Assembly: GCF_008014745.1 (NCBI RefSeq)
Contig: NZ_VPFD01000004.1
Location: 62,001-126,000 of the forward strand
Origin: Massilia arenae
GTDB taxonomy: Bacteria; Pseudomonadota; Gammaproteobacteria; Burkholderiales; Burkholderiaceae_D
Direction: 5' to 3'
Length of the DNA: 64,000 nt
Shown: piece after piece, positions 44,306 through 55,734 of the stretch
How the letters are laid out: every line of letters starts with the position of its first letter
How positions within the stretch are numbered: position 1 is the stretch's first letter
Made by a program: the position numbers and the translations under genes
The notes under the pieces: generated by a model
The model's input: only the letters and a program-made list of their open reading frames with translations
The model's database searches: none
What the model was told of the DNA's origin: nothing

Positions 44306-45505
44306 ATGGAGTTCGATATGGTCGATAACGCAGCACTGGGAACCGTGATCAAGGTCGTTGGCGTCGGTGGCGCCGGCGGCAACGCGGTTCAGCACATGAT
44401 CAATAAAGGTGTGTCCGGTGTCGAGTTCATCGCCGCCAACACGGACGCACAGGCGCTGGCTGTTTCCAGCGCCAACAACATCATCCAGATCGGCGATTCC
44501 GGCCTGGGCGCAGGGATGCGTCCGGAAGTCGGCCGCCAGCTGGCCGAGCAGTCGCGCTCGCGCATCGAGGATGCCCTGCGCGGCGCGCACATGGTCTTCA
44601 TCGCCGCCGGCATGGGCGGCGGCACCGGCACCGGCGCTGCGCCAATCGTGGCCGAAGTGGCCAAGACCATGGGCGCCCTGACCGTGGCCGTGGTCTCCAA
44701 GCCGTTCTCCTACGAAGGCCAGAAGTGCATGGACGTGGCCGAGGAAGGCCTCGAAGAACTGACCAAGCACGTCGACTCCCTGATCGTCATCCTGAACGAG
44801 AAGCTGGAAGACATCTACGAAGACGAATCGATGCTCGACTGGATGCAGCACGCCGACGATGTGCTCAACAACGCGGTGGCCGGTATCGCCGAGATCATCA
44901 ACGTGCCGGGCCACATCAACGTCGACTTCAATGACGTCAAGACCATCATGGGCGAGCAGGGCAAGGCCATGATGGGCACCGCGACCGCATCGGGCGTGGA
45001 CCGCGCGCGCATCGCGGCCGAACAGGCTGTCGCATCGCCGCTGCTGGACGGCATCGACCTGTCGGGCGCCAAGGGCGTGCTGGTCAACGTGACCGCCAGC
45101 CGTGGCCTGAAAGGTAAAGAGATCAAGGAAGTCATGGCCGCCGTGCGCGCCTTCGCGGCGCCTGACGCCTCGATCGCCCAGGGCATCGCCTACGACGACG
45201 CGATGGGCGACGAGATCCGCGTGACCGTGGTCGCGACGGGCCTGGGCAAGAACAAGAAGTCGATCCAGCTGGTCCAGCCGCAGCAACAGCTGCGCACCGG
45301 CACCTACGACGCGCCGGTGATGCAGGGCGCCGCGGCGGTGGCAGGCGGCCTGACCGCGGGCAAGGCCAGCGCCGACGCCCTGGGCGGCATGAAGCAGCCG
45401 GCCGTGTGGCGCCGCGAGCAGGCATCGGAGCAGGTGCAGGCGATGCAGCGCAATGGCGTCGAGACCTACGACATTCCGGCGTTCCTGCGCAAGCAGGCTG
45501 ACTGA
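44306..45505 (+). CDS. ftsZ: Cell division GTPase FtsZ
   Basis: 399 residues. Tubulin signature GMGGGTGTGAAP, the N-terminal GVGGAGGNAVQHMI, the T7 synergy loop NVDFNDVKTIM and a conserved C-terminal peptide YDIPAFLRKQAD (binding site for FtsA and ZapD) are all present. A low-complexity linker spans about residues 320-385. It polymerises into the Z-ring. AGGGAG precedes the ATG. It is the last gene of the dcw cluster and is followed by a strong terminator. Confidence 0.98.
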   Translation: MEFDMVDNAALGTVIKVVGVGGAGGNAVQHMINKGVSGVEFIAANTDAQALAVSSANNIIQIGDSGLGAGMRPEVGRQLAEQSRSRIEDALRGAHMVFIAAGMGGGTGTGAAPIVAEVAKTMGALTVAVVSKPFSYEGQKCMDVAEEGLEELTKHVDSLIVILNEKLEDIYEDESMLDWMQHADDVLNNAVAGIAEIINVPGHINVDFNDVKTIMGEQGKAMMGTATASGVDRARIAAEQAVASPLLDGIDLSGAKGVLVNVTASRGLKGKEIKEVMAAVRAFAAPDASIAQGIAYDDAMGDEIRVTVVATGLGKNKKSIQLVQPQQQLRTGTYDAPVMQGAAAVAGGLTAGKASADALGGMKQPAVWRREQASEQVQAMQRNGVETYDIPAFLRKQAD

Positions 45506-45530
45506 TTCGGTCGGTCGTTCGTGAAAAGGG

Positions 45531-45557
45531 GGCCAGCGCAAGCTGGCCTTTTTGTTT
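45531..45557 (+). terminator. Intrinsic terminator after ftsZ
   Basis: GGCCAGC (45531-45537), a GCAA tetraloop, GCTGGCC (45542-45548), then TTTTTGTTT. It ends the dcw transcript. Confidence 0.92.
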
Positions 45558-45593
45558 GCACAGCACGAAAATCACCCACGATCCGCACCGCCA

Positions 45594-45704
45594 GCACGTC
45601 GTACCCGCGGAGGCGGGTACCCGAGGCCGATGAGCAGCCGCTACGCTCGACGCAAGAGGCAGCGCACGCAAACTTGGGTACCCGCCTTCGCGGGTACGAC
45701 GTGC
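45594..45704. repeat. Paired inverted-repeat element, copy 2
   Basis: GCACGTCGTACCCGCG at the left end is mirrored by CGCGGGTACGACGTGC at the right end. The inner ends read GGGTACCCGAGG and AACTTGGGTACCC, with a core of about 45 bases. It is the same family as 7459-7544, with TACCC in place of TCCCC on both arms, so the two arms changed together. It follows the ftsZ terminator. Confidence 0.85.
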
Positions 45705-45799
45705 AGAAGCCGCGGGTCGCAAGTTGTCGTCACCGCCAGCACACCCACTCCAGATCAGCGATAATGGCAAGATTCACAAAACATCAACAGGAGAACAGC

Positions 45800-46303
45800 A
45801 TGACCATCCAGATCGGCGACCGCCTGCCGGAAGGCACCCTCGCGGAATTCATCGAGAACGAGACCGAGGGCTGCAGCCTGGGCCCGAACACCTTCCAGGT
45901 GGCGGACCTCGTCAAAGGCAAGAAGATCGTGATCTTCGGCCTGCCGGGCGCCTTTACCCCGGGCTGCTCGGTGCAGCACGTGCCGGGCTTCGTCAAGCAT
46001 GCCGACGACATCCGCGCCAAGGGCGTCGATGAAATCTGGTGCATCTCGGTCAACGACGCCTTCGTGATGGGCGCCTGGGGCCGCGACCAGAAGGCCACCG
46101 GCATCGTGCGCATGATGGCCGACGGTAACGCCACCTTCACCAAGGCCCTCGGCCTGGACAACGACTTCTCGGCCCACGGCATGGGCACGCGCTCGAAGCG
46201 CTACTCGATGCTGGTCGAGGATGGCGTGGTCAAGACCCTGGACATCGACGCCAAGGGCATCGACGCCTCGAGCGCCGAATCGATGCTGCAGAAACTGGGC
46301 TGA
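45800..46303 (+). CDS. Peroxiredoxin, Prx5 type
   Basis: 167 residues. The peroxidatic Cys is C56 in GLPGAFTPGCSVQHVPGFVK, and GIVRMMADGNATFTKALGLD is typical of atypical two-Cys or one-Cys Prx5 enzymes. It reduces hydrogen peroxide and alkyl hydroperoxides in the cytosol, normally with glutaredoxin or thioredoxin. It is not fused to a glutaredoxin domain. CAGGAG precedes the ATG by six bases. A hairpin with a short T-rich tail follows. Confidence 0.93.
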   Translation: MTIQIGDRLPEGTLAEFIENETEGCSLGPNTFQVADLVKGKKIVIFGLPGAFTPGCSVQHVPGFVKHADDIRAKGVDEIWCISVNDAFVMGAWGRDQKATGIVRMMADGNATFTKALGLDNDFSAHGMGTRSKRYSMLVEDGVVKTLDIDAKGIDASSAESMLQKLG

Positions 46304-46328
46304 TTCCCGGTCGTATCCGCACTTGACG

Positions 46329-46354
46329 AACGGCGCCGCGGCGCCGTTTCTTCC
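46329..46354 (+). terminator. Terminator-like GC palindrome between peroxiredoxin and GNAT genes
   Basis: The perfect 16-base palindrome CGGCGCCGCGGCGCCG, extended by AA and TT, is followed by a T-rich stretch that runs up to the next ATG (46357). It probably ends the peroxiredoxin mRNA. Confidence 0.6.
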
Positions 46355-46356
46355 TT

Positions 46357-46806
46357 ATGATTATCAATACCGAAACCCCCGACCAGCCCGAAGTCCGGGC
46401 CATGCTGGACAAGCTGGACGCCTATTGCGCCGCGCTGTACCCGGCCGAGAGCAACCACCTGCTGGACATCGACGCGCTGCTGGCCGGCGACGTGCTGTTC
46501 CTGGTGGCGCGCGACATCGACGGCGCGGCGGTCGGCTGCGCAGCCTTGGCCAATCGCGGCGCCTATGGCGAAGTGAAACGCATGTACGTGGACGAGGCGC
46601 GTCGCGGCCTGGGGACGGGAAAGAAGCTCCTGGAACACCTGGCGATGTTCGCGCGTATGTCGGGCCTGGGCGAATTGAAGCTCGAAACCGGCATCCACCA
46701 GCCGGCGGCGATCGCGCTGTATGAAGGTTTCGGTTTCAGCCGCTGCGAGCCGTTCGGCGATTACCGGCCCGACCCCTTGAGCCTGTTCATGGAAAAACGG
46801 CTATGA
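46357..46806 (+). CDS. GNAT-family N-acetyltransferase
   Basis: 149 residues. The acetyl-CoA-binding motif A is visible as VKRMYVDEARRGLGTGKKLL (the R/Q-x-x-G-x-G/A pattern), followed by KLETGIHQPAAIALYEGFGF. The small-molecule or protein substrate is unknown. It has no Shine-Dalgarno sequence: the bases before its ATG are the T-rich end of a hairpin. The stop codon overlaps the next gene's start (ATGA), so it is coupled to the transporter downstream. Confidence 0.88.
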   Translation: MIINTETPDQPEVRAMLDKLDAYCAALYPAESNHLLDIDALLAGDVLFLVARDIDGAAVGCAALANRGAYGEVKRMYVDEARRGLGTGKKLLEHLAMFARMSGLGELKLETGIHQPAAIALYEGFGFSRCEPFGDYRPDPLSLFMEKRL

Positions 46807-47684
46807 CAGCGAGAGGGGGCAACCTGTACAGCATCTACGCGATGCTGCTCGCCGTCTTCATGTTCGCCCTGATGGACACGGCGATGAAGCTGCTGGCGGC
46901 GCGCTACCCGGCGATGCAGGTGGCGGCGCTACGCGCCATGTGTTCCTTGCCGCTCGTTGCCGCCTACGTGGCCTGGCGCGGCGCCTTCACGGGCGTGTTC
47001 CAGGTGCGCTGGCCGATGCACTTCCTGCGCGGCGTGCTCGGGATCCTGATGCTGGCCCTGTTCGCGTTCGGCCTCAAGAGCCTGTCGCTGGCCGAGGCCT
47101 ATTCGATCTTCTTCATCGCGCCGGCCCTGATCACGGCGTTGTCGGTCCTGTTATTAAAAGAGCGGGTCAACCTGGCGCGCTGGGTGGCGATCGCGGTAGG
47201 CCTGGGCGGCGTGCTGGTGGTGCTGCGCCCGAGCGGCGCCGGCTTTTTCACCGTCGGCGGCCTGGCGGTGCTGGGCGCGGCCGCCTGCTACGCGGTGTCG
47301 GCGATCACGGTGCGGGTGCTCGCGCGCAGCGACCGCAGCGAACATACGGTGTTCTGGCTGATCGTCATGATCGCGGTCGGCGCCGGCCTGCTGGCGGCGC
47401 CGTCCTGGGTGCCGATTCCCGCCAGCGAGATCCCGCTGCTGTGCGGCCTGGCGGTGTCGGGCTTCATCGGCCAGCTGGCGATCACCGAGGCGTTTTCGCG
47501 CGGCGAAGCCTCGAGCGTGGCGCCGTTCGAGTATTCGGCCCTGGCCTGGGGCGTGGGCCTGGACTGGCTGCTATGGCGCGCGTTGCCCGACGGCTGGACC
47601 ATGGTGGGCGCGGCCATCATCATCGGCAGCGGTCTGTATCTGATCCGGCACGAAAAAGAGCACGTCGAAGCCGAGCATCCATGA
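46803..47684 (+). CDS. EamA/DMT-family transporter
   Basis: 293 residues with ten membrane helices arranged as two EamA repeats (first about 10-140, second about 150-285). Typical segments are FALMDTAMKLLAARYPAMQV, then FFIAPALITALSVLLLKERV, and PFEYSALAWGVGLDWLLWRA in the second repeat. Members export or import amino acids, nucleobases or other metabolites. The adjoining acetyltransferase might modify the same compound, which is inference only. Four bases overlap with the GNAT gene. Confidence 0.88.
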   Translation: MTARGGNLYSIYAMLLAVFMFALMDTAMKLLAARYPAMQVAALRAMCSLPLVAAYVAWRGAFTGVFQVRWPMHFLRGVLGILMLALFAFGLKSLSLAEAYSIFFIAPALITALSVLLLKERVNLARWVAIAVGLGGVLVVLRPSGAGFFTVGGLAVLGAAACYAVSAITVRVLARSDRSEHTVFWLIVMIAVGAGLLAAPSWVPIPASEIPLLCGLAVSGFIGQLAITEAFSRGEASSVAPFEYSALAWGVGLDWLLWRALPDGWTMVGAAIIIGSGLYLIRHEKEHVEAEHP

Positions 47685-47753
47685 TGTGTCGCTCGCGCGC
47701 CACCACGGCCGGGCCAATCGGGGGAGGCGGCAGCAAGGGTGTATGCGCTGGGC

Positions 47754-47759
47754 TATAAT
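47754..47759 (+). promoter_or_regulatory. Perfect -10 element directly before lpxC
   Basis: TATAAT ends only six bases before the lpxC ATG. Normal spacing would place the transcription start at or within a base of the start codon, so this promoter would give a leaderless mRNA. The -35 is poor. Confidence 0.5.
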
Positions 47760-47765
47760 CGGCCC

Positions 47766-48701
47766 ATGCTGAAACAACGAACCATCAAGGAACTGGTCCG
47801 CACCACGGGTGTCGGCCTGCACTCCGGCCGCAAGGTCGAGCTGACCCTGCGCCCGGCCGCGCCCGATACCGGCATCGTGTTCCGCCGCGTCGACATGGAC
47901 CCGATCGTGGCCATCCCGAGCTCCGCCCACGTGGTGGGCGATACCCGCATGGCCTCGGTGCTGATCAAGGACGACGCCCGCGTCTCGACCGTCGAGCACG
48001 TGATGTCGGCCTGCGCCGGCCTGGGGATCGACAACCTGCTCATCGACGTCACGGCCGAGGAAATCCCGATCATGGACGGTTCGGCATCGTCCTTCGTGTT
48101 CCTGCTGCAGCAGGCTGGCGTCGAAGAGCAAGCCCCGCTGCGCAAGTTCATCCGCGTGCTCAAGGACGTCGAAGTGCGCCAGGGTAGCGGCGCCAACGAG
48201 AAATGGGCCCGCCTGTCGCCGCACAACGGCTACAAGCTCGATTTCTTCATCGAATTCAACCACCCGGCGGTGGACGGCACCATGCAGCGCGCCACCGTCG
48301 ACTTCGGCGACATCACCTATGTGCGCGACGTGGCGCGCGCCCGCACCTTCGGCTTCATGCAGGACGTCGAAAGCCTGCGCGGCATGGGCCTGGCGCGCGG
48401 CGGCTCGTTCGAGAACGCGATCGTGATGGACGAATACCGCATCCTGAACACCGACGGCCTGCGCTACGAGGACGAGTTCGTGCGCCACAAGATCCTCGAC
48501 GCGATCGGCGACCTGTACCTGGTCGGCCATCCGCTGCTGGCCAGCTATACCGCGCACAAATCGGGCCACGCGCTCAACAACGAGCTGCTGCGCGCACTGC
48601 TGGCCCAGCCGGATTCGTACGAGATCGTCACCTTCGACGAGCTGGGCACGGCGCCGCCGTCCTATGTGCGGCAGATGACGCGGGAGTGGGCGCAGAGCTG
48701 A
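47766..48701 (+). CDS. lpxC: UDP-3-O-acyl-N-acetylglucosamine deacetylase LpxC
   Basis: 311 residues. The zinc ligands are H78 (STVEHVMSA), H241 and D245 ([16 protein letters not shown]), and the catalytic His H268 is in [12 protein letters not shown]. It performs the committed step of lipid A synthesis in the cytosol. The start MLKQRTIK fits the family; no Shine-Dalgarno sequence precedes it and a -10 box ends six bases upstream. In E. coli lpxC follows ftsZ directly; here three genes lie between. Confidence 0.97.
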   Translation: MLKQRTIKELVRTTGVGLHSGRKVELTLRPAAPDTGIVFRRVDMDPIVAIPSSAHVVGDTRMASVLIKDDARVSTVEHVMSACAGLGIDNLLIDVTAEEIPIMDGSASSFVFLLQQAGVEEQAPLRKFIRVLKDVEVRQGSGANEKWARLSPHNGYKLDFFIEFNHPAVDGTMQRATVDFGDITYVRDVARARTFGFMQDVESLRGMGLARGGSFENAIVMDEYRILNTDGLRYEDEFVRHKILDAIGDLYLVGHPLLASYTAHKSGHALNNELLRALLAQPDSYEIVTFDELGTAPPSYVRQMTREWAQS

Positions 48702-48721
48702 GGTTGTCGGCTGTGCACAGG

Positions 48722-48750
48722 ACTTGGATTCCCGCCTGCGCGGGAATGAC
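48722..48750. repeat. Single inverted-repeat unit, copy 3 (right-type)
   Basis: ACTTGGATTCCCGCCTGCGC followed by GGGAATGAC. It is one half of the paired elements seen at 7459 and 57476. Its ATTCCC-N8-GGGAAT core also matches the pattern of the Neisseria dRS3 repeat. Confidence 0.75.
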
Positions 48751-48806
48751 GTTCTGAAGCACAGGGCCGACCATCAACGTATCAGCTTGCTACTAGCTAC
48801 GAAACC

Positions 48807-48835
48807 GTCGTCCCCGTGAAGGCGGGGACCCAAGT
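48807..48835. repeat. Single inverted-repeat unit, copy 4 (left-type)
   Basis: GTCGTCCCCGTGAAGGCGGG followed by GACCCAAGT. With copy 3 it forms a pair in the opposite order (right then left) to the other elements, in the gap between converging lpxC and dciA. Confidence 0.75.
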
Positions 48836-48851
48836 TCCCCCACTAACACCC

Positions 48852-49343
48852 CTACCTCCTCTTCGCCGCCAGCGCCTTGAGCGCCGCCACCAGATCGCGG
48901 TTCTGCTGCGTATCCGGCAGCGACTCCGCCAGTTCCTCGAAGGCCTGCACCGCGCGCGGCGGCAGCTCGAGCGTGCGCATCTCGGGCCGGTCGGGCAGGG
49001 CGCGCGTCACCTGCAGCTTGATCTTGGTCGATTCCACCTGCCAGCCCTTCTGCAGCAGGGTCGCCTGCAGCTTCGGCATCAGCTGCTTGAGGCGGGCCGC
49101 CAGCGCCGAGCTGGGCACGGCCAGGGTCAGGACCCCCTCCTGGAACGACAGCACGTCGCAGTTATGAAAGATCGCCGGCAGCGCCGCGGCGCAGTCGGCC
49201 TGCAGGCGCGCCATGCGGCCGACGGCCGGCAGCAGGCTGGCCATGCGGTCGTTGGCGCGCAAGAAGTCGGTGGCGGCGTGCGAGGTCTGCCGGGTGCTGG
49301 TCCCGAAAATATGGAAGGGACGCTTGGGAGGAGATTGCTGCAT
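48852..49343 (-). CDS. dciA: DciA-like protein (DUF721), predicted replicative helicase loader
   Basis: 163 residues. The DUF721 pattern is seen in the segment LTLAVPSSALAARLKQLMPK and in the following strand-helix, preceded by an N-terminal helical part. DciA proteins interact with DnaB and replace DnaC as helicase operators in most bacteria. It is transcribed opposite to lpxC and secA, sitting where enterobacteria have secM. The link is family-level inference, as the sequence is poorly conserved. Confidence 0.78.
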   Translation of the reverse strand: MQQSPPKRPFHIFGTSTRQTSHAATDFLRANDRMASLLPAVGRMARLQADCAAALPAIFHNCDVLSFQEGVLTLAVPSSALAARLKQLMPKLQATLLQKGWQVESTKIKLQVTRALPDRPEMRTLELPPRAVQAFEELAESLPDTQQNRDLVAALKALAAKRR

Positions 49344-49492
49344 GCTTGGAACATACCACAGCGCCCGCGCTTTGGGCGGACCGGGTGGCGGATCTGCCGC
49401 CGCGGTAGCGCCGTCGAAGCCAGTTTGATAACGTTTCTGGCTCGGCAGGACTTGTTATCCTGCCTACGATCCCCAAGTGTGGCCGGATCGCA

Positions 49493-49501
49493 TGATAAAA
49501 T
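49493..49501 (+). promoter_or_regulatory. Possible extended -10 promoter of secA
   Basis: TGATAAAAT (TGN plus TAAAAT) stands about 90 bases before the secA ATG in the 248-base dciA/secA divergent gap. No -35 is clear. Confidence 0.35.
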
Positions 49502-49591
49502 CAGTGGTTATTTGCCTAACGCGGTCTTTGGTGCTTATCGCTTTGATATCATCTTGGCTTCTCTTTGCGGCGTATTTTTCTAGAACACAGC

Positions 49592-52378
<2,787 letters not shown>

Positions 52379-52400
52379 TCAGCCACTAGCCAGCATGCGA

Positions 52401-52427
52401 AACGGCCGGGGCGACCCGGCCGTTTTC
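52401..52427 (+). terminator. Intrinsic terminator after secA
   Basis: AACGGCCGGG (52401-52410), a GCGA tetraloop and CCCGGCCGTT (52415-52424), then TTC. The stem is ten pairs. Its end touches the stop codon of the converging amidase gene. Confidence 0.85.
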
Positions 52428-53484
52428 ATTCGTCCATCACCATCCGCCGGTAGCGTTCCCAATCCCAGCCCGCGCCCGGATCGGTATGCGTCTGCCCGGC
52501 ATGGTTCACATGCCCCTTTATGTTGTAGTCGGCCTCCGGCAGCACCGCGTTCCAGCCACGGCTGCCGTCGTACACCTGCGGCGTCATGTTGTGCGCCGCC
52601 AGGATGGTGCGCGCCAGCCGGCTCGACGCCAGCAGCATCGACTCCGAATACCAGGCGTCCGGCTGCTCGACGAAGCCTTCATGTTCGATCCCGACCGTAT
52701 GGCCGTTGGCGCTGCCCGCATGCCATGCCTTGTCGCTTTCCCTCACCATCTGCGTGATCTGGCCGTCCGACGAGCGCACCAGGTAGTGGGCGCTCACGCC
52801 GGCGCTACAGTTGCGGAACCACGAGATGGCGCCCGCGTACGAGCCCTGGGTCGTGTGGATGGTCACGTGGCTGACAGCCAGCGTGCGGCCAGAATAATTG
52901 CAGCTGGCGGCCGGCAGCCATAGCGCGTCCGGATAGTCGGCCAGCGTCAGCACGCGCGCTGACAGCACATCGAGCCGCGCCTGGCCATAGATCCGCGCCA
53001 GGTCGACCGGATGCTGCGTCACCGCGAAATCCGGGCCCTGGCGGCCTTCGCGGATCGCCATATAGATGTCGTAGGTGTGGATCTGCGCGATGTCGCGTTG
53101 CGCGATGCCGGACAGGCGCGCCAGCGCGGCCTCCCAGGCTTCCAGCGGCGACTGCCGGGTCAGTCCCGGACCATACAGCGCGAGCAGGGCAGCCGCGCCG
53201 CGGATATTGCTGGGCGTGTCGAACGCCAGCTGGCGCGACGGCATGCCGAGCAGGGCCGCGGCCAGGCGCAGCGAGCGGCCGAAATACGGGTCATCGCGCA
53301 AGCCCATGATGCCGTGGCGCAGCGGCATGCCATGGTGCGATTCGGACTGCGGCGATGGCGAATGCCAGCGCGTTTCGGTCCAGGCGACTGCTTCGAGCAG
53401 CGCGTGGGGGACGTCAAACTCGCGCGCGGCGTCCTCGAATATCTGGTGGTGGCGCCGGGCGGTGGCATTCAATTCGGTCGGCAT
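52426..53484 (-). CDS. Predicted peptidoglycan hydrolase: lysozyme-like domain fused to N-acetylmuramoyl-L-alanine amidase
   Basis: 352 residues. Residues 10-140 look like a transglycosylase/lysozyme-like helical domain, with the Glu in LLEAVAWTETRWH followed by GIMGLRDDPYFGRSL. From about residue 200 an Amidase_2 (PGRP-type) domain follows, with VSHVTIHTTQGSYAGAISWF (zinc His), AHYLVRSSDGQI, AWHAGSANGHTVGIEHEG and HVNHAGQTHTDPG (zinc His and Asp). Such enzymes cut the glycan strand and the MurNAc-Ala bond. There is no signal peptide from this start or from the earlier in-frame ATG/GTG at 53508 and 53514, which is odd for a wall enzyme. It is divergent from argJ. Confidence 0.8.
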   Translation of the reverse strand: MPTELNATARRHHQIFEDAAREFDVPHALLEAVAWTETRWHSPSPQSESHHGMPLRHGIMGLRDDPYFGRSLRLAAALLGMPSRQLAFDTPSNIRGAAALLALYGPGLTRQSPLEAWEAALARLSGIAQRDIAQIHTYDIYMAIREGRQGPDFAVTQHPVDLARIYGQARLDVLSARVLTLADYPDALWLPAASCNYSGRTLAVSHVTIHTTQGSYAGAISWFRNCSAGVSAHYLVRSSDGQITQMVRESDKAWHAGSANGHTVGIEHEGFVEQPDAWYSESMLLASSRLARTILAAHNMTPQVYDGSRGWNAVLPEADYNIKGHVNHAGQTHTDPGAGWDWERYRRMVMDE

Positions 53485-53601
53485 CGCCCATGTTTTTCCT
53501 AAAGGCATCTGCACACGTTGATGTGCAGCAGAAACCTCGCAGCATCGCCAGGTCGCTGGCGTTACAATAACGAATTCGACAATTTTTCCAACGAGATCAC
53601 C

Positions 53602-54840
53602 ATGGCCGTCAATTCCCCCCTGCCAGTCGCCGCCGACCTGAAGCCCGTCAACGGTGTCGAGATCGGCTTCGCCGAAGCCGGCATCAAGAAGCCGAACCGC
53701 AAGGACATCCTGATCATGAAGCTGGCCGAGGGCGCGACCGTCTCCGGCGTGTTCACCCTGAACCGCTTCTGCGCCGCGCCGGTGCAGGTGAGCAAGGCCA
53801 ACCTGGAAGCCGTCAAGAACGGCGGCGCGCCGATCCGCGCGCTGGTGGTCAACACGGGTAACGCCAATGCCGGCACCGGCGAGCAGGGCCTGGCCAACGC
53901 CAACGTCACCTGTGCCGAAGTGGCCAAGTTACTGGGCCTCGAGGCTGGCCAGGTGCTGCCATTCTCGACCGGCGTGATCCTGGAACAGCTGCCGATGCCC
54001 AAGCTGCTGGCCGGCCTGCCTGCCGCCGCCACGAGCCTGAAGGCGGACAACTGGTTCAACGCCGCCGAGGCGATCATGACCACCGACACCCAGCCGAAAG
54101 CCGCCTCGCGCACCGTCACCATCGGCGGCCACGCCGTGACGATGACCGGCATCAGCAAGGGCGCCGGCATGATCAAGCCGAATATGGCGACCATGCTCGG
54201 CTACCTGGCGATCGACGCCAAGGTCGCCCAGCCGGTGCTGGACGAGCTGGTGAAACACGCGGCCGACCACTCGTTCAACGCCATCACCATCGATGGCGAC
54301 ACCTCGACCAACGATTCCTTCATCGTGATCGCCACTGGCACTGGCAGCCTGTCGATCGACGCTGCGAGCGGCGCCGACTACGAAGCGCTCAAGGAAGCCG
54401 TGACCGACATCTCGCGCAACCTGGCGCAGCAGATCATCCGCGACGGCGAAGGCGCGACCAAGTTCATGACCATCACGGTCGACGAAGGCAATGACGTGGC
54501 GGAGTGCCGCAAGATCGCCTACGCGATCGCCCACTCGCCGCTGGTCAAGACCGCCTTCTTCGCCTCCGACCCGAACCTGGGCCGCATCCTGGCGGCGGTC
54601 GGCTACGCCGGCGTCGACGACCTCGACGTGACCAAGCTCGACCTGTACCTCGACGACGTCTGGGTGGCGAAGGCGGGCGGCCGCAATCCAGACTACAAGG
54701 AAGAAGATGGCCAGCGCGTGATGAAGCAATCCGAGATCACGGTGCGCGTCAAGCTGGCCCGCGGCGACGCCACGGCCACCGTCTGGACCTGCGACCTGTC
54801 GCACGACTACGTCTCGATCAACGCCGACTACCGTTCCTGA
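53602..54840 (+). CDS. argJ: Bifunctional ornithine acetyltransferase/N-acetylglutamate synthase ArgJ
   Basis: 412 residues. The self-cleavage site is the Thr in [13 protein letters not shown]; ArgJ is made as one chain and splits here into alpha and beta subunits. [27 protein letters not shown] and [15 protein letters not shown] are further family marks. It transfers acetyl from N-acetylornithine to glutamate, recycling acetyl groups in arginine synthesis, and may also use acetyl-CoA. It starts a rightward run argJ, DUF815 ATPase, mutT, dadA. Confidence 0.96.
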   Translation: MAVNSPLPVAADLKPVNGVEIGFAEAGIKKPNRKDILIMKLAEGATVSGVFTLNRFCAAPVQVSKANLEAVKNGGAPIRALVVNTGNANAGTGEQGLANANVTCAEVAKLLGLEAGQVLPFSTGVILEQLPMPKLLAGLPAAATSLKADNWFNAAEAIMTTDTQPKAASRTVTIGGHAVTMTGISKGAGMIKPNMATMLGYLAIDAKVAQPVLDELVKHAADHSFNAITIDGDTSTNDSFIVIATGTGSLSIDAASGADYEALKEAVTDISRNLAQQIIRDGEGATKFMTITVDEGNDVAECRKIAYAIAHSPLVKTAFFASDPNLGRILAAVGYAGVDDLDVTKLDLYLDDVWVAKAGGRNPDYKEEDGQRVMKQSEITVRVKLARGDATATVWTCDLSHDYVSINADYRS

Positions 54841-54843
54841 TCG

Positions 54844-55734
54844 ATGACGCCGCTCGATCAGTTTCTGCGCCGCGCCGAGGGCCTGCTCGAGCGCCTGGAG
54901 GCGGTGCTGCCGCCGGCCACCGCGCGCGAGCCGGATTGGAAGCGCAGCTTCGCCTTCCGCTGGCGCCGGCGTCCGGCAGGGGGCGGCAACTACCTGCAGC
55001 CCGTGCTGCACGCCTCGACCATCAAGCTCGAAGACCTGCACCACGTCGCGGCCCAGAAGCGCCAGATCGAGCAGAACACGCGCCAGTTCGTGGCGCGCCG
55101 TCCGGCCAATAACGTGCTGCTCACCGGCGCGCGCGGCACCGGTAAGTCGTCGCTGATCAAGGCCTGCCTGAACGCCTTCGCCGACCAGGGCCTGCGCCTG
55201 ATCGAGGTCGACAAGGCGGATCTTGCCGACCTGCCCGACATCATCGACCTGGTCGCCGGCCGGCCCGAGCGCTTCGTGGTCTTCTGCGACGACCTGTCGT
55301 TCGAAGAGGGCGAGGCCGGCTACAAGGCGCTGAAGGTGGCGCTCGACGGCAGCATCACGGCGCAGTCGGACAATGTGCTGATCTACGCCACCTCGAACCG
55401 GCGCCACCTGATGCCCGAGAAAATGTCGGACAACGCCAGCTACCGCCATGGCGAGGACGGCGACCTGCACCCGGGCGAGACGGTCGAAGAAAAGATCTCG
55501 CTGTCCGAACGGTTCGGCCTGTGGCTGTCGTTCTATCCGTTCCGCCAGGACGACTACTTGGACATCGTCGGCCACTGGCTGACCGACTTCGGCTGCACGC
55601 AACAACAGATCGAGGCCGCGCGGCCGGAAGCCCTGCAATGGGCCTTGCAGCGCGGCTCGCGCTCGGGCCGCGTGGCCTGGCAATTCGCGAAGGACTATGC
55701 CGGCAAGCTGCCGGATGCATCATCGAATGACTGA
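54844..55734 (+). CDS. DUF815-family AAA+ ATPase
   Basis: 296 residues. Walker A is LLTGARGTGKSSLIKACL and Walker B is RFVVFCDDLSFEEGE. The sensor-1 segment VLIYATSNRRHLMPE and a C-terminal WALQRGSRSGRVAWQFAKDY helix are characteristic of DUF815, a cytosolic P-loop family without an assigned role. It starts four bases after argJ and overlaps mutT by eight bases, so it is in the same transcription unit, but nothing here tells which neighbour it serves. Confidence 0.88.
   Translation: MTPLDQFLRRAEGLLERLEAVLPPATAREPDWKRSFAFRWRRRPAGGGNYLQPVLHASTIKLEDLHHVAAQKRQIEQNTRQFVARRPANNVLLTGARGTGKSSLIKACLNAFADQGLRLIEVDKADLADLPDIIDLVAGRPERFVVFCDDLSFEEGEAGYKALKVALDGSITAQSDNVLIYATSNRRHLMPEKMSDNASYRHGEDGDLHPGETVEEKISLSERFGLWLSFYPFRQDDYLDIVGHWLTDFGCTQQQIEAARPEALQWALQRGSRSGRVAWQFAKDYAGKLPDASSND

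Noticed and set aside
49344..49591. Search for a secM-like arrest peptide before secA
   Set aside because: No frame with a signal peptide and an arrest-like C-terminus can be read in this gap.
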